From positions 248,001 to 312,000 of the forward strand of contig NZ_WMEU01000001.1 of assembly GCF_009856295.1 (NCBI RefSeq): a DNA stretch of 64,000 bases, given 5' to 3'. The notes beneath the pieces were generated by a model, which saw nothing but the letters and a program-made list of their open reading frames with translations, searched no databases and was not told the origin of the DNA. Source of the DNA: Pontibacillus yanchengensis (GTDB lineage: Bacteria > Bacillota > Bacilli > Bacillales > BH030062). Each line of letters starts with the position of its first letter. Positions within the stretch are counted from its first letter, which is position 1. The position numbers were made by a program, and so were the translations under genes. Positions 25,201-37,259 of the stretch are shown here, piece by piece.

Positions 25201-27392
25201 TGTGGTTTAATTTCCTCCATGATAAAGGCTTCTAACGTGTCACCTTCTTTTAAATCATTGAAGTTCTTAATGGTAACACCACATTCATACCCTTTATCAA
25301 CTTCTTTAGCGTCATCTTTATAACGTTTTAGTGTATCGACTTCTCCCTCGAATTGTACGATACCATCACGAATAACACGGATGCCTGCATTACGAGATAA
25401 TTTACCTTCTGTTACATAGCTTCCTGCGATGGTACCAATTTTAGATACTTTAAAGATCTCACGAACTTCTGCTTGACCGATAATCTTCTCCTGGTATTCA
25501 GGGTCTAATAGACCTTTCATTGCAAATTCAATTTCTTCAATCACCTTATAAATAATACGGTGTGGACGAACATCCACATCTTCGGTCTCGGCGGTTTTCT
25601 TCGCGTTGGCGTCAGGGCGAACATTAAATCCAATTACAATCGCATTGGAAGCAGATGCAAGGATTATATCAGATTCCGTAATCGCTCCTACACCCGTATG
25701 GATGATTTTAACATTTACACCTTCAACATTAATTTGTTGTAGGGAAGAAGCTAATGCTTCAGCTGAACCTTGAACGTCAGCTTTAATAATAATGTTAAGA
25801 TCTTTCATCTCACCTTGTTTTATATGCTCAAATAAATCATCTAGATTAACTTTGGATTTCTCACCGCGGTTTTCTTCAATTTGACGTTGTTGACGTAATT
25901 CACCAACTTGACGAGCTTTTTTCTCGTCTTGGAACACTACGAAACGATCACCAGCATTAGGCACACCATTTAGTCCAGTTATTTCTACTGGTGTTGATGG
26001 TGGGGCTGTTTTCACACGTTTTCCTAGGTCATTTACCATAGCACGAATACGACCGAATGTGTTCCCCACTACAATAGCATCTCCAACGTTTAAGGTACCG
26101 TTTTGAACCAGTAAGGTAGCTACAGACCCACGACCTTTATCCAATTCAGCCTCAATAACAGTACCCATTGCAAGGCGGTTAGGATTGGCTTTTAATTCTT
26201 CAACTTCAGATACAAGAACAATCATTTCTAGCAAGTTATCAAGACCTTCATCTTTGACAGCTGATAGATGAACAAAGATGGTCTCTCCACCAAATTCTTC
26301 AGGAACTAGGTTATATTCCATTAATTCCTGCTTAACGCGATCTGGATTTGCACCTTCTTTATCCATTTTGTTAACAGCCACTATAATAGGTACTTCAGCA
26401 GCTTTAGCATGATTTATAGCTTCAATTGTTTGAGGCATTACACCATCATCAGCAGCAACGACTAAAATAGCTATATCCGTTACTTGAGCACCACGTGAAC
26501 GCATGCTTGTAAATGCTGCGTGGCCAGGAGTATCAAGGAAAGTGATTTTTTTACCATCTTCTTCTACTTGATAAGCACCGATATGCTGTGTAATTCCACC
26601 AGCCTCACCTGCTGTAACCTTAGTTTTACGGATGGAATCAAGTAGAGTTGTTTTACCATGGTCAACGTGCCCCATGATGGTAACTACTGAAGGGCGTTCA
26701 ACTAAATCTTCTGGGTTATCATCAGTAATGTAGTTTTCGAAATCCGTTTCATCGACGATAATTTCTTCTTCCACTTCCACACCAAATTCATCACAAATTA
26801 ATTCAATTGTTTCTGGGTCTAAATCCTGGTTTTTTGTAGCCATAACACCCATAAACATAAGCTTCTTGATAATCTCAGAAGAATCTTTATGAAGCTTAGA
26901 TGCTAATTCAGAAACAGCTAAGCTTCCTGCATACGTAATTTTATCTGGTGTGTGTGTTTGTGTTTTTGCAGGACGTCTATTATTTGACTTCTGATTGCCT
27001 TTATTTTTATTGCGGTTATTGTTTTGATTTCGGTTCTGATTTTTGTTTTGATTCTTATTTTGGTTTCGGTTTTGGCTATTATTAGGCTTATTGTTGTTAT
27101 TTCTAGACTTGTCATTACTCTGACTTTGGTTGTTGCGATTATTTTGTTGACTTTGATTTTGATTGCTTTTATTAGTGTTTTGACTGTTTCTCTGTTGATT
27201 ATTATTGTTACCTTCATTACCTTGTTTATTAGACCCACCATTGTACATTTGATCTAACTTTGTCTTCGTATCGTCTGTGATAGTTGACATATGATTGGTA
27301 ACTTCCACGTTCATGCTTTTAAGCTTATTTATAACATCTTTACTTTGAACATTCTTTTCTTTTGCATATTCATATACACGCATTTTACTCAT
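25197..27392 (-). CDS. infB: Translation initiation factor IF-2
   Basis: GTPase that places initiator tRNA on the 30S subunit; about 731 residues from ATG 27392 behind GGGGGTGAAC. The first 50 residues ([20 protein letters not shown]) are the IF2-N fold. Residues about 55-145 are an extreme Asn/Gln/Lys/Ser linker. A second IF2-N domain (about 155-215) precedes the G domain: G1 [13 protein letters not shown]2 [11 protein letters not shown]3 DTPGHAAF, G4 NKMD. Domains II-IV complete the protein. The linker generates spurious open frames on both strands. The gene overlaps ylxP and follows rplGA by four bases. Confidence 0.96.
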   Translation of the reverse strand: MSKMRVYEYAKEKNVQSKDVINKLKSMNVEVTNHMSTITDDTKTKLDQMYNGGSNKQGNEGNNNNQQRNSQNTNKSNQNQSQQNNRNNQSQSNDKSRNNNNKPNNSQNRNQNKNQNKNQNRNQNNNRNKNKGNQKSNNRRPAKTQTHTPDKITYAGSLAVSELASKLHKDSSEIIKKLMFMGVMATKNQDLDPETIELICDEFGVEVEEEIIVDETDFENYITDDNPEDLVERPSVVTIMGHVDHGKTTLLDSIRKTKVTAGEAGGITQHIGAYQVEEDGKKITFLDTPGHAAFTSMRSRGAQVTDIAILVVAADDGVMPQTIEAINHAKAAEVPIIVAVNKMDKEGANPDRVKQELMEYNLVPEEFGGETIFVHLSAVKDEGLDNLLEMIVLVSEVEELKANPNRLAMGTVIEAELDKGRGSVATLLVQNGTLNVGDAIVVGNTFGRIRAMVNDLGKRVKTAPPSTPVEITGLNGVPNAGDRFVVFQDEKKARQVGELRQQRQIEENRGEKSKVNLDDLFEHIKQGEMKDLNIIIKADVQGSAEALASSLQQINVEGVNVKIIHTGVGAITESDIILASASNAIVIGFNVRPDANAKKTAETEDVDVRPHRIIYKVIEEIEFAMKGLLDPEYQEKIIGQAEVREIFKVSKIGTIAGSYVTEGKLSRNAGIRVIRDGIVQFEGEVDTLKRYKDDAKEVDKGYECGVTIKNFNDLKEGDTLEAFIMEEIKPQ

Positions 27393-27396
27393 ACGT

Positions 27397-27708
27397 TCAC
27401 CCCCGAATAGATTCGTCGAGCATCGATGTGATTTTTGTTGCAAAACCACGATCTGTTATAGCTATCGCTACTCTACCCGTTTTTCCAATTGCACTTGAGA
27501 GGGTGTCTCGATCATCTACTTCTCGAAAGGTCACCTCATATGAGCGACACTTATCAGTTAGTTTCTTATTCGTACTCGCTCCAATATCATGTGCAATTAA
27601 AACTAGATATGCTCGTTTTGCTTGAATGTCTCGAACGATGGCTTCTTCTCCTAAAGTACACTTTCCCGCCCGAAAAGCTAAGCCTACCATGTTGAGATAG
27701 CTACTCAT
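27397..27708 (-). CDS. rplGA: L7Ae-family ribosomal-like protein RplGA (YlxQ)
   Basis: A 103-residue L7Ae/L30e/S12e/Gadd45 family protein, likely a kink-turn RNA binder associated with the ribosome. It shows the conserved [19 protein letters not shown] start and [16 protein letters not shown] core. It overlaps the end of rnpM by eight bases and precedes infB by four, the fixed order in Bacillus. Confidence 0.93.
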   Translation of the reverse strand: MSSYLNMVGLAFRAGKCTLGEEAIVRDIQAKRAYLVLIAHDIGASTNKKLTDKCRSYEVTFREVDDRDTLSSAIGKTGRVAIAITDRGFATKITSMLDESIRG

Positions 27709-27979
27709 CTGGTTGTTCCTCTACAACATTCAGTAACTGGTTATAAATATCCTCATCTACTTTTGCTTTTAAGTGATGAGCTAAGATATTCTTTTGGCGG
27801 GCTGTTTCGATAACGGAAGCATCCTTAGTTAAATAAGCTCCGCGTCCATTCTGCTTTCCCGTTTTGTCAATAAAGACGTCTCCTTCTTTATTTCGGACGA
27901 CGCGTATTAACTGTTGTTTAGGCATCATTTCTTTAGTAACAATACATTTTCTTAAAGGCGTTTTTTTGTTACGTGCCAT
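27701..27979 (-). CDS. rnpM: RNase P modulator RnpM (YlxR)
   Basis: A 92-residue YlxR-family RNA-binding protein; the B. subtilis homologue was reported to bind RNase P RNA and modulate its activity. Signature motifs are PLRKCIVTKEMMPKQQLIRVV and NGRGAYLTKD. It lies 12 bases after nusA and overlaps rplGA. Confidence 0.92.
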   Translation of the reverse strand: MARNKKTPLRKCIVTKEMMPKQQLIRVVRNKEGDVFIDKTGKQNGRGAYLTKDASVIETARQKNILAHHLKAKVDEDIYNQLLNVVEEQPDE

Positions 27980-27991
27980 CCCAAGACCTCC

Positions 27992-29107
27992 TTATTCAAA
28001 CGGATCTTCATCGATCTCAGAATAAGTTGCTTCAGATTCTTCTTTTGTTTTGTTTGGGTCAAGCGTTCCATCTTCTATCGCTTCAGACTCACTCTTTATA
28101 TCAATTTTCCAGCCTGTTAATTTAGCAGCCAGACGTGCATTTTGACCGCGCTTTCCAATAGCTAGTGACAGTTGATGATCAGGTACAATAACTGTCGTTG
28201 CTTTTTCTTCTTCATCAACTTGTACTTCTACTACTTTAGCAGGACTTAATGCGTTCGAAACATATACAACTGGGTCATCTGACCATTGGACAATGTCAAT
28301 TTTTTCGCCTTTTAGTTCATTTACAATGGCTTGTACTCGCTGACCGCGTTGACCAACACATGAACCTACTGGATCAATTTCCGGATCTGGTGCATAAACT
28401 GAAATTTTAGAACGATCGCCTGCTTCTCGTGCAACTGAATTTATCTCTACAATTCCATCATAAATTTCAGGTACTTCCATTTCAAATAACCTCTTTAATA
28501 AGCCTGGATGTGTACGAGAAACATAAATGTGAGGACCTTTGTTTGTGTTTTCAACTTTCGTTACGAATACTTTAAGACGATCATGAACATGGTATTCTTC
28601 TGTAGGCATTTGCTCTCCTACAGGTAGACGAGCTTCCACTTTACCAAGATTCACATACGTAAATCGGTTATCTTTACGCTGAATAATCCCAGTCATAACG
28701 TCCTCTTCACGATCAACATATTCACTAAAAATAACGCCACGTTCTGCTTCACGTACGCGTTGTGTTACGACCTGTTTTGCTGCTTGAGCCGCGATACGTC
28801 CAAAATCCTTCGGTGTTACCTCAATTTCAATCACATCATCTATTTCGTAGTTCGGATCCACCTCTTTGGCATCCTCTAATGAGATTTCTTGATTTGGATC
28901 CATGGACTCTTCTACTACTGTTTTCCTTGCATATACATGCATGCCTCCAGTAGTTTCATCTATATCAACACGGACATTGGTAGCAGATTTGAAATTCTTT
29001 TTATAAGCGGAAATCAAGGCTGCTTCTAATGCTTCCATTAAAAGATCCTTATCAATTCCTTTTTCTTTTTCTAAGTAATCAATGGCCTCAAAAAGCTCAC
29101 TACTCAA
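27992..29107 (-). CDS. nusA: Transcription termination/antitermination factor NusA
   Basis: RNA polymerase-associated elongation factor, 371 residues, the short Gram-positive form without the C-terminal acidic repeats. The N-terminal polymerase-binding domain covers about 1-125, S1 about 130-200 (GVIFSEYVDREEDVMTGIIQ), then two KH domains with VGSCVGQRGQRVQAIVNEL (about 250) and LSLAIGKRGQNARLAAKLTG (about 315). The last 25 residues are an acidic tail. It is the second gene of the rimP-nusA operon, 15 bases after rimP. Confidence 0.97.
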   Translation of the reverse strand: MSSELFEAIDYLEKEKGIDKDLLMEALEAALISAYKKNFKSATNVRVDIDETTGGMHVYARKTVVEESMDPNQEISLEDAKEVDPNYEIDDVIEIEVTPKDFGRIAAQAAKQVVTQRVREAERGVIFSEYVDREEDVMTGIIQRKDNRFTYVNLGKVEARLPVGEQMPTEEYHVHDRLKVFVTKVENTNKGPHIYVSRTHPGLLKRLFEMEVPEIYDGIVEINSVAREAGDRSKISVYAPDPEIDPVGSCVGQRGQRVQAIVNELKGEKIDIVQWSDDPVVYVSNALSPAKVVEVQVDEEEKATTVIVPDHQLSLAIGKRGQNARLAAKLTGWKIDIKSESEAIEDGTLDPNKTKEESEATYSEIDEDPFE

Positions 29108-29122
29108 CGTTTAATCCCCCTT

Positions 29123-29599
29123 CTAATTGAAGCTTACTGCCAAACGTGCTTTGGCGATTTTTTCGTAAGGTACTTCAACTTTCTTCGTTTTAGCTTTAAC
29201 TTTTACTTCTATGGTAGCTACCTCATCCTCAAATGAGATAAGCTTGCCTTCAAGTTCTTTCTCTCCATCAATATGCTCATATAATTTCATGTGAACATGA
29301 TGTCCAACATGCTTCTCCATATCTTTCTTCGAATTTAACGGACGTTCTGCGCCAGGTGAAGACACTTCTAAAAAGTAAGGGAAGTTAATAGGGTCTTCTT
29401 CATCTAATTTCTCGCTAAGTTTTTCACTAACCTGGCCGCATTCTTCGATTTCCACACCACCATCTTTATCAACATAAACTCGTAAATACCAGTTTTTCCC
29501 TTCGTTTTGAAATTCGATATCTACTAGCTCAAGATTCATGTCTTCTAAGATAGGCTGAACAAGAGTTTCTGTTGTTTTCTTTATATCGTTGTTACCCAT
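29123..29599 (-). CDS. rimP: Ribosome maturation factor RimP
   Basis: 30S assembly factor of 158 residues. The N-terminal domain contains [20 protein letters not shown] and the family motif [20 protein letters not shown] at about 73-92; the C-terminal Sm-like domain follows. The start follows AAAGGAGGG. Its leader carries two strong hairpins, and it heads the nusA-infB cluster. Confidence 0.95.
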   Translation of the reverse strand: MGNNDIKKTTETLVQPILEDMNLELVDIEFQNEGKNWYLRVYVDKDGGVEIEECGQVSEKLSEKLDEEDPINFPYFLEVSSPGAERPLNSKKDMEKHVGHHVHMKLYEHIDGEKELEGKLISFEDEVATIEVKVKAKTKKVEVPYEKIAKARLAVSFN

Positions 29600-29646
29600 T
29601 ATGAATTCCCTCCTTTACAAATCATAACGACAGTTAAGCCTGACGT

Positions 29647-29674
29647 AAAATTCCCTGCTGTAAGCAGCAGGGAA
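29647..29674 (-). terminator. Terminator-like hairpin in the rimP leader (proximal)
   Basis: TTCCCTGCTG (29651-29660) and CAGCAGGGAA (29665-29674) form a perfect 10-pair stem with loop TAAG. On the minus strand it is followed by four T residues. It lies about 50 bases ahead of the rimP start, so it may act as an attenuator rather than a simple end. Confidence 0.6.
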
Positions 29675-29706
29675 ATTCGTCGGCAGAAACATTTGATAGT
29701 AATACG

Positions 29707-29730
29707 AAAGAGTGGGTTGCCCCACTCTTT
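29707..29730 (-). terminator. Hairpin in the polC-rimP gap (distal)
   Basis: AAAGAGTGGG (29707-29716) and CCCACTCTTT (29721-29730) form a perfect 10-pair stem with a 4-base loop, ending in TTT on the minus strand. It could end polC transcripts or be part of a two-hairpin rimP leader. Confidence 0.6.
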
Positions 29731-29811
29731 CTACTAGTACGTATCTTTTGTAATACCAACAAAAATATACCATAGAATGCTGATTTTAGCAAGTAATCAC
29801 AGGATATCAGC

Positions 29812-32800
29812 TTAAAAAAGAGATAGCTGGTTCTTATCAGGTAATCCTTGTAGACATCCATGCTGATCAAGATATTCGAGCACTGTCTTCGAAATACGAC
29901 TACGTTCGCGTAAATCTTCTTTGGATAAAAATTCTCCATCTTCCCTTGCCTTTACAATGTTTAAGGCTGCATTTGTTCCGAGTCCATCAATAGAATTGAA
30001 AGGAGGGATTAGAGTGTTTCCTTCAACAAGAAATTCGCTAGCAGCTGAGCGGTACAAATCGACATGCTGGAATGAATACCCTCTCATAGTCATTTCCAAC
30101 GATAACTCTAAAACGGTTAGCAAACTTTTTTCTTTCGGAGTAGCATCTAACCCTTTTTGGGTAATTTCTTCAATACGTTTTCGTATCGGTTCAGAGCCTT
30201 TCACCATAGTATCAATATCAAAATCACTAGCTCGGACTGTGTTATAAGCAGCGTAGAAATATATTGGATAATGCACTTTAAAGTATGCAATCCGTACGGC
30301 CATAAGAACATATGCTGCAGCGTGAGCTTTAGGGAACATGTATTTAATTTTCTTACATGATTCAATATACCAATCAGGTACACCATTTTTCTTCATGGCA
30401 TCAATCCATTCATCTTTTAAACCTCGACCTTTACGAACATATTCCATAATAGTAAAGGCCATAGATGGCTCAAGCCCCTGATGCATCAGGTAAACCATAA
30501 TATCATCACGACAACCAATAACCTCAGGTAAAGTACATATACCATCATTAATTAATTGATCTGCGTTGTTAAGCCATACATCAGTACCATGGGAAAGTCC
30601 AGAAATAATCACAAGTTCAGCAAACGTAGCTGGTTTTGTGTCCTCTAGCATCTGCCTTACGAAACGAGTACCAAACTCTGGCACACCTAGTGTTCCTGTT
30701 TTACACATGATTTGTTCTTCTGTAACACCAAGTACATCAGGACCACTAAAGATTTTCATAACTTCCTCATCATCTGTAGGAATAGTTTTAGGGTCTATAC
30801 CACTAAGGTCTTGAAGCATGCGAATCACGGTCGGGTCATCATGACCTAGAATATCTAGTTTTAATAAATTGTCATGAATGGAGTGGAAATCGAAATGCGT
30901 GGTTCTCCACTCTGATGTTTTGTCATCGGCAGGATACTGTATAGGTGTAAAATCATAAATCTCTTTATCATCTGGTACAACAATGATACCACCTGGGTGT
31001 TGTCCAGTTGTACGCTTCACACCTGTACAACCTTGTACAAGACGATCGACTTCAGCGTTTTTATATTGGATTTCATGATCACTAGCGTATCCTTTGACAA
31101 ATCCATAAGCTGTCTTTTCAGCAACCGTACCAATCGTTCCTGCACGATATACCTTATCTTCACCAAACAATACTTTGGTATAGTTGTGAGCCTGAGGTTG
31201 GTACTCTCCAGAGAAGTTCAAGTCTATATCTGGAACTTTATCTCCTTTAAACCCTAAGAACGTTGCAAACGGAATATCTTGTCCATCCTTTATATATGGG
31301 ACACTACAATCTGGACAATCTTTTTCAGATAAGTCGAAACCAGAGCCTACTGAACCATCAGTAAAGAACTCTGACTTCTTACATTCTGGGCACACATAAT
31401 GTGGTGGCAGTGGATTCACTTCCGTTATATCAGTCATGGTAGCTACGAAGGACGATCCCACGGAACCACGTGAGCCAACAAGATACCCGTCATTTAATGA
31501 TTTGGTTACAAGTTTTTGTGATATAAGATAGATTACCGCAAAACCATTCCCAATAATACTTTCTAATTCACTTTCTATACGCTCTTCAACAAGCTTAGGT
31601 AATGGATCACCATATATACTCTTTGCCTTATTGTAGGTCATATTTTTCATTTCATCGTTTGCACCGTCAATATTTGGTGTATATAGATCATCTTTGACTG
31701 GCTTAACATCCTCTATGCTGTCAGCGATTTGTTGAGGATTTGTTACAACAACTTCTTTAGCTTTATCAGCACCTAGGAAAGAAAAGGCATCAACCATTTC
31801 AGAAGTTGTTTTAAAATGAACATCTGGTTGGGTTTGACGATTTAATGGGTTACCACTTTGGGAAGCAATCAAAATTCGACGATACAGTTTTTCATGCTCA
31901 TCGATATAATGCGTGTTTCCTGTAGCGACAGCTGGCTTTCCAATTCGTTCCGCCATGTTAACCAGATTTTTCAATATATCAAAAAGGTGTGCCTCATTAT
32001 GAACAAGATCCTTTTCAATTAAATGGTTGTAATTGGATGGGGGTTGGATTTCTATATAATCATAAAATTCCGCAATAGACTCTGCTTCATCTTGAGATTT
32101 TTGCATCATCGTTTCGAATACTTCACCCTTATCACAACCAGAACCAATTAAGATTCCTTCTCGATACTTTTTTAACACTGAGCGCGGAATACGTGGCACT
32201 CGATAAAAGTAATCCACGTGAGACATGGATACGAGCTTATAAATATTTTTAAGACCTTCGTCTGTTTGAGCTAAAAGAGTTGCATGGAAAGGGCGTGAAC
32301 GTTGATAAGCGTTGCCCTCCCCCATATACTTATTTAAATCTAAATGATTATAAATGTCCTTATTTCGTGCTTCTTTAACTAGTTTCCATAACAAATAACC
32401 TGTTGCCTCTGCGTCATAAATTGCACGGTGGTGTTGGGTTAGTTCAATATCAAAGTGCTTACATAACGTATTTAAACGGTGATTCTTTAATTGAGGAACC
32501 AGCAAACGTGCAAGCTCTAGTGTATCAATAACCGGATTTGTACATTTTTCAAAACCAATTTGTTTAAATCCAGCATTTAAAAAGCCCATGTCAAAACTTG
32601 CATTATGAGCTACTAGAATTCCATCAGCCATCCAGTCACGAAAATCATTAACCACTTTCTCTGGATCAGGGGCATCTTTAACCATATCATCTGTAATACC
32701 TGTTAAATCTGTAGTCGTTTGTGATAATGGTTGATGTGGATTTGCAAAAGATTCAAAACGATCGACAATATCCCCATCTTTTATCTTAACAGCAGCTAAT

Positions 32801-34104
32801 TCAATGATTGTGTCATAAACAGCAGATAGACCGGTTGTTTCCACGTCAAATACAATAAACTCACCCGTAGCAAGATCTCGATCCTGCTCATTGTATGCGA
32901 TTGGAACACCATCATCTACAATATTGGCTTCAACACCATACAACACCTTAATTCCATTTTTCTGTCCGGCATTATAAGCTTCTGGATAAGCTTGAACAAC
33001 AGCATGATCCGTAATAGCAACTGCTTTATGTCCCCACTTTGCTGCCTGGCTAATTAACCTCTGAGGAGATACTGTTGCATCCATTTGACTCATTGTTGTA
33101 TGAGCGTGAAGCTCAACACGTTTTTCTTCTTCAGGAGCTTCATCCTTACGAACAGCTGGCTTAACTTCATTAATGTCATTTGCCATCATCGTTAGCTCAT
33201 TGGTATAATTATCCGTTTGAATTCGCCCTCGTGCTTTTACCCACATGCCTTCTTTTAAGCGTTGATATTTTTCGACATCCTCATCTCCTCGGGAGAACAT
33301 CTTCACTTGAATCGAGTCGGTGTAATCAGTAATTTTCACCATCAATAAGTGACGCCCGGAGCGTAATTCTTTTAATTCCACCTCAAAGACATGTCCTTGT
33401 ATGACCATTCTTCCTTCTTCTTCTTGAATGTTCTCAATTGGCTCTGGATCATCTTTCACATTATATCCAATTAATAGTGGTCCTTCATGAAGAACCTCAT
33501 CATCATCTTTGGATTTCTCACGATCAATAACCGCTTGTTGTACCAGGTTTTGGTCTTCTTTAGCCTTTTGTTCTCTGAATCTTTCCATGTCCTCTACATT
33601 CTCTCTTACTTCAACTGAAAGCATGTAGATAGAGGCACCTATTCGTTGGCAATAGGCTTGAAAAGGTTCTTGCAGCCTTTTCTTAAGTGCATGAGCTTCC
33701 GCATCATTTCGCGCATGTAGAATTAATTTATTTCCTTCTACTTCCGGTCGCTGTTCATGTAACAAGTCTTTATAAGCGGGCGATAAATCTGGAATAGATT
33801 TAATGAATTGAAGCCAGTAATCACAGACACTATCTTTATCTAAAGTCTTATGGTCCGTTTCGATCGTCCAATTAATTGTTGCAATGTGATGGAAAGATTC
33901 ATGTAATTTTGAAGTGAAAACTCCATAAACATCCGGTGGTAATACAGTTGGAATGTAGAAATAAAAATGCCACTCTTTACTCTGTTTATGGACAGCAAGC
34001 TTAGTAAGTTTACTATCCTGAAAATGAGTTCCTACAAGATCTTCAGGCATTTCAATTTGTTTTAAAAGCAACTGCATTTTTTCTTTCTGTGACATGTCTT
34101 GCAT
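29812..34104 (-). CDS. polC: DNA polymerase III PolC, Gram-positive replicative polymerase
   Basis: Replicative polymerase with built-in proofreading, 1430 residues (B. subtilis 1437). Domains in order: N-terminal domains to about 230; OB fold about 235-320; PHP domain from [19 protein letters not shown] (about 331), interrupted by the DEDDh exonuclease that starts [12 protein letters not shown] (about 420); then PHP remainder, zinc-binding [10 protein letters not shown] and CPDC region (about 905-940), palm with [10 protein letters not shown] (about 960), and fingers/duplex-binding domains to the C-terminus. The PolC type, not DnaE, marks a Firmicute. The ATG follows GGGGAGG. It lies between proS and rimP. 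Confidence 0.97.
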   Translation of the reverse strand: MQDMSQKEKMQLLLKQIEMPEDLVGTHFQDSKLTKLAVHKQSKEWHFYFYIPTVLPPDVYGVFTSKLHESFHHIATINWTIETDHKTLDKDSVCDYWLQFIKSIPDLSPAYKDLLHEQRPEVEGNKLILHARNDAEAHALKKRLQEPFQAYCQRIGASIYMLSVEVRENVEDMERFREQKAKEDQNLVQQAVIDREKSKDDDEVLHEGPLLIGYNVKDDPEPIENIQEEEGRMVIQGHVFEVELKELRSGRHLLMVKITDYTDSIQVKMFSRGDEDVEKYQRLKEGMWVKARGRIQTDNYTNELTMMANDINEVKPAVRKDEAPEEEKRVELHAHTTMSQMDATVSPQRLISQAAKWGHKAVAITDHAVVQAYPEAYNAGQKNGIKVLYGVEANIVDDGVPIAYNEQDRDLATGEFIVFDVETTGLSAVYDTIIELAAVKIKDGDIVDRFESFANPHQPLSQTTTDLTGITDDMVKDAPDPEKVVNDFRDWMADGILVAHNASFDMGFLNAGFKQIGFEKCTNPVIDTLELARLLVPQLKNHRLNTLCKHFDIELTQHHRAIYDAEATGYLLWKLVKEARNKDIYNHLDLNKYMGEGNAYQRSRPFHATLLAQTDEGLKNIYKLVSMSHVDYFYRVPRIPRSVLKKYREGILIGSGCDKGEVFETMMQKSQDEAESIAEFYDYIEIQPPSNYNHLIEKDLVHNEAHLFDILKNLVNMAERIGKPAVATGNTHYIDEHEKLYRRILIASQSGNPLNRQTQPDVHFKTTSEMVDAFSFLGADKAKEVVVTNPQQIADSIEDVKPVKDDLYTPNIDGANDEMKNMTYNKAKSIYGDPLPKLVEERIESELESIIGNGFAVIYLISQKLVTKSLNDGYLVGSRGSVGSSFVATMTDITEVNPLPPHYVCPECKKSEFFTDGSVGSGFDLSEKDCPDCSVPYIKDGQDIPFATFLGFKGDKVPDIDLNFSGEYQPQAHNYTKVLFGEDKVYRAGTIGTVAEKTAYGFVKGYASDHEIQYKNAEVDRLVQGCTGVKRTTGQHPGGIIVVPDDKEIYDFTPIQYPADDKTSEWRTTHFDFHSIHDNLLKLDILGHDDPTVIRMLQDLSGIDPKTIPTDDEEVMKIFSGPDVLGVTEEQIMCKTGTLGVPEFGTRFVRQMLEDTKPATFAELVIISGLSHGTDVWLNNADQLINDGICTLPEVIGCRDDIMVYLMHQGLEPSMAFTIMEYVRKGRGLKDEWIDAMKKNGVPDWYIESCKKIKYMFPKAHAAAYVLMAVRIAYFKVHYPIYFYAAYNTVRASDFDIDTMVKGSEPIRKRIEEITQKGLDATPKEKSLLTVLELSLEMTMRGYSFQHVDLYRSAASEFLVEGNTLIPPFNSIDGLGTNAALNIVKAREDGEFLSKEDLRERSRISKTVLEYLDQHGCLQGLPDKNQLSLF

Positions 34105-34142
34105 ACATATCCTCCCCTGTTGTCAAGAACGTGCAAGCAAAG

Positions 34143-34166
34143 AGGTACCTTCAAAAGAAGGTACCT
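34143..34166 (-). other. Hairpin between proS and polC
   Basis: AGGTACCTTC (34143-34152) and GAAGGTACCT (34157-34166) form a perfect 10-pair stem with loop AAAA. On the minus strand only CTTTG follows, so termination would be weak. It may be a processing or stability element. Confidence 0.55.
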
Positions 34167-34238
34167 ACTATTTTCCTGCCATAGGAATAACTATATTTAC
34201 TAGCTTATACCCTAGATGGATATAATCCATTTTAGTTT

Positions 34239-35942
34239 TTATTGATTGATAAACGAAGTAATTTGATCTAAAAGGTCGCCTTCATGAACATCGCTTTGCT
34301 CTCCAGAAGCTCTTTCTTTACACTCCACGTACCCTTCTCCAGCGTGCTTACCTACAGTAATACGTAGAGGGATACCAATTAAATCACTATCTGCAAATTT
34401 GACGCCAGCGCGCTCTTTACGATCATCGTATAACACTTCAATACCAGCTTGTTTTAATGTTTCGTAAATTCGATCAGCAAGCTCTTTTTGATCTTCTTTC
34501 TTGATGTTTAGTGCAAGTAAATGAACTTGATAAGGTGCTATTTGTTTTGGCCATGTAATACCATTTTCATCATGGTATTGTTCTACAATGGATGCCATCG
34601 TTCTAGAAATACCAATTCCATAACATCCCATGATTAATGTGTTCGCTTTCCCATTTTCATCAAGATAGGTTGCATTCATTTTTTCTGCATAGAACTCGCC
34701 TAGTTTAAATACATGTCCAACTTCAATTCCTTTTGCAAATTGAATGGTACCTTGTCCATCTGGGGAAGGATCTCCTTCCTCAATAAAACGGAGGTCTGCG
34801 TATTGCTTAATTTCAAAATCTTTACCAGGAGTGACATTTTTATAATGGAAACCATCTTCATTCGCTCCGCATGAAGCATTAACCAATGCTTCAACAGCAT
34901 AATCTGCTACTATCTCAACATGATCTGGAAGGCCAATTGGTCCAAGTGAACCAAAACCAGCTCCCATAACTTCTCTGGTTTCCTCTTCATTAGCTAAATC
35001 AATTAACGAAGCATCATAAAGGTTTTTCAATTTCACGTCATTTATTTCGTGATCTCCACGAGTAATGACCATCACTAATTTTTCATCGACTTTAAACATG
35101 ATTGATTTCAAACCTGCTGCCAATGTATGACCAAGATAATTGGCTACATCGGTCATGGTCTTACAATCTGGTGTTGCTACTTTTTCTCTTTCCTTTGGTT
35201 CATCTGATGTTTTTTCATATTGAGTAACAACTGGTGCCATCTCAACATTTGCTGCATATTGGGAAGAATCAGAATAAGCTATGGTATCTTCTCCTACTTC
35301 TGAAAGAACCATAAATTCATGCGTATCTTTTCCACCCATTGCGCCTGAATCTGCAATTACAGCACGGAAATCAAGGCCTAATCTAGAAAAGATATTTGAA
35401 TAAGCGTTGAACATTTTGTCATAAGAAGCATCTAAGCTTTCATAAGATTGGTGGAACGTGTAGGCATCTTTCATTAAGAATTCTCTACCACGTAACAATC
35501 CAAAGCGTGGACGTTGTTCATCTCTAAACTTGGTTTGTATTTGATATAGGCTTAATGGAAGTTGTTTATAGCTTTTCACTTCATCTCGAATAAGCGCTGT
35601 AACCTCTTCTTCATGAGTAGCACCTAGAGCAAACTCTCTTTGGTGGCGATCATCTATTCTCATTAATTCAGGACCGAATGTGTTCCAACGACCTGTTTCC
35701 TTCCAAAATTCAGAAGGTTGTAAAGCTGTCATATTCATTTCATGAGCACCGGCACCTTCCATTTCTTCCCGAACGATTGCTTCAACCTTCTTTAATACTC
35801 GATTTCCAATAGGTAAGAAGGAGTATATTCCTGAAGCAACTTTACGGATGAAACCTGCACGGACTAGTAGTTGATGGCTTTTAATTTCTGCATCCGCAGG
35901 GTTTTCTTTTAATGTTGGTAACAGCATTTCACTCTGTTTCAT
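34239..35942 (-). CDS. proS: Prolyl-tRNA synthetase (bacterial type)
   Basis: Class II synthetase of 567 residues, the bacterial form with an editing insertion. Motif 1 region is [21 protein letters not shown], motif 2 is [23 protein letters not shown], and motif 3 lies in [12 protein letters not shown]. The INS editing domain sits between them at about residues 225-385. The C-terminal anticodon-binding domain starts near [12 protein letters not shown]. It follows rasP by 35 bases, leaving no room for a T-box leader. Confidence 0.97.
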   Translation of the reverse strand: MKQSEMLLPTLKENPADAEIKSHQLLVRAGFIRKVASGIYSFLPIGNRVLKKVEAIVREEMEGAGAHEMNMTALQPSEFWKETGRWNTFGPELMRIDDRHQREFALGATHEEEVTALIRDEVKSYKQLPLSLYQIQTKFRDEQRPRFGLLRGREFLMKDAYTFHQSYESLDASYDKMFNAYSNIFSRLGLDFRAVIADSGAMGGKDTHEFMVLSEVGEDTIAYSDSSQYAANVEMAPVVTQYEKTSDEPKEREKVATPDCKTMTDVANYLGHTLAAGLKSIMFKVDEKLVMVITRGDHEINDVKLKNLYDASLIDLANEEETREVMGAGFGSLGPIGLPDHVEIVADYAVEALVNASCGANEDGFHYKNVTPGKDFEIKQYADLRFIEEGDPSPDGQGTIQFAKGIEVGHVFKLGEFYAEKMNATYLDENGKANTLIMGCYGIGISRTMASIVEQYHDENGITWPKQIAPYQVHLLALNIKKEDQKELADRIYETLKQAGIEVLYDDRKERAGVKFADSDLIGIPLRITVGKHAGEGYVECKERASGEQSDVHEGDLLDQITSFINQ

Positions 35943-35977
35943 CCATACGCACCTCGTCTCTATTCATTTAAGCTTAA

Positions 35978-37243
35978 TCATAAAAATAATCGTTGAATGT
36001 CGTTCCAAGTCACCACAATCATTAGTAACATCAGTAAAGCAAAACCAATAAAGTGGACAATTCCTTCTTTTTGAGGATCCATTGGTTTACCTCGAACTGC
36101 TTCTATGCCAATAAATACCAAACGTCCACCATCCAAAGCCGGTACCGGTAATAAGTTCAATATTCCTAAGTTAATACTTAATAAAGCAATCCAAGGAACA
36201 TAACTCTGCCAGCTTGTTTGTACTACTGTACTAGTAGCATTATAAATTCCTACTGGACCTGATAACTGATCAATAGAAAATTGTCCGGTAACCATTTTAC
36301 CAACTGTGACTAAAATCAATTTTGTGAACTCATATGTCTGTCCGATACTATAGGAAAAAGCGCCAAAAAATGATTTTTCTGTGGGTCGAAACACTCCTAT
36401 TTGACCCATCTTTTCACCATTACGTTCAACTTCCCTGGTGTTAACTGTTACTGTTGATGTTTCTGTATCTCTACTGTAAGTCATATCAATAGATTCATTT
36501 GGTCGCTTTTGAATAATTGAAACAAACCCAGACCATGTACTAACTGATTGATCATCTACACTTACAATTTTATCTCCCTGTTGCAAACCAGCTTGGTCAG
36601 CAGGTCCGTTCTTTTCTAGTTCACCTAATTGGGCTTCCTCAACAGGTACTCCTTGTACGAAACCAAGCAAAAGGAAGATAACAAGTGCCAAGATGAAATT
36701 CATCATTGGACCTGCGAATAATTGCATTGCTCTTTGAGGGAGAGTCTTAGAGCCAAATTGACGATCATATGGTGCAATTTGAGCCTCTTTGCCATCCATT
36801 ACAAACTTAGCTTTTGGGTTGACTTCAAACGTAAGTTTTTCATCTTCATCTAATTCGTAACCTTCAATTTTCAGCTGATGCTCAAGGTCTGCATGCTCAA
36901 CCTCAATTACGCGAGCATTAGGGTGTTTGGATTTATTGTTCACTACAATGTGGGATACTCTCCCATCTTGATTAAATTCAAGTCCTACATGATGACCAGG
37001 TTTAATTTCAATAATTTCCGGGTCATCTCCCGCTACACGTACATACCCCCCTATAGGAAGTAAACGGATGGTATAGAGCGTTTCATTTTTCTCGAAGGAA
37101 AAAATCTTCGGCCCCATCCCAATTGCAAATTCTCGCGCTAACATGCCAGCGCGTTTAGCGAAAATTAAGTGACCTAATTCGTGTACAAATACTAAAAGGC
37201 CAAACATAAATATAAACGCTATTATTGTTGTCATTGATGTCAA
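35978..37243 (-). CDS. rasP: Site-2 protease RasP (RseP family)
   Basis: Intramembrane zinc metalloprotease that releases anti-sigma factors; about 421 residues. The active-site helix FVHELGHLIF holds HExxH, and the second motif is LPVPALDGGRLVF near residue 370. A PDZ domain (ADQAGLQQGDKIVSV) occupies about 220-290. Three or four membrane segments are visible. I prefer TTG 37243, six bases after GGTAGGTG; ATG 37234 and GTG 37252 are alternatives. It follows dxr closely, as in B. subtilis. Confidence 0.92.
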   Translation of the reverse strand: MTSMTTIIAFIFMFGLLVFVHELGHLIFAKRAGMLAREFAIGMGPKIFSFEKNETLYTIRLLPIGGYVRVAGDDPEIIEIKPGHHVGLEFNQDGRVSHIVVNNKSKHPNARVIEVEHADLEHQLKIEGYELDEDEKLTFEVNPKAKFVMDGKEAQIAPYDRQFGSKTLPQRAMQLFAGPMMNFILALVIFLLLGFVQGVPVEEAQLGELEKNGPADQAGLQQGDKIVSVDDQSVSTWSGFVSIIQKRPNESIDMTYSRDTETSTVTVNTREVERNGEKMGQIGVFRPTEKSFFGAFSYSIGQTYEFTKLILVTVGKMVTGQFSIDQLSGPVGIYNATSTVVQTSWQSYVPWIALLSINLGILNLLPVPALDGGRLVFIGIEAVRGKPMDPQKEGIVHFIGFALLMLLMIVVTWNDIQRLFL

Positions 37244-37259
37244 AGATAGCACCTACCTT

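Noticed and set aside
26918..27257. Long frames on both strands in the IF-2 linker, one very hydrophobic and one Ile/Lys/Thr-rich
   Set aside because: They are by-products of repetitive AAT/AAC/CAA codons read in other frames.
29634..29939. Minus-strand frame of 101 codons overlapping the end of polC and the rimP leader
   Set aside because: It crosses two strong hairpins and the polC C-terminus in another frame; no ribosome site.
35943..35977. T-box leader for proS
   Set aside because: Only 35 bases separate rasP and proS, too few for a T-box.
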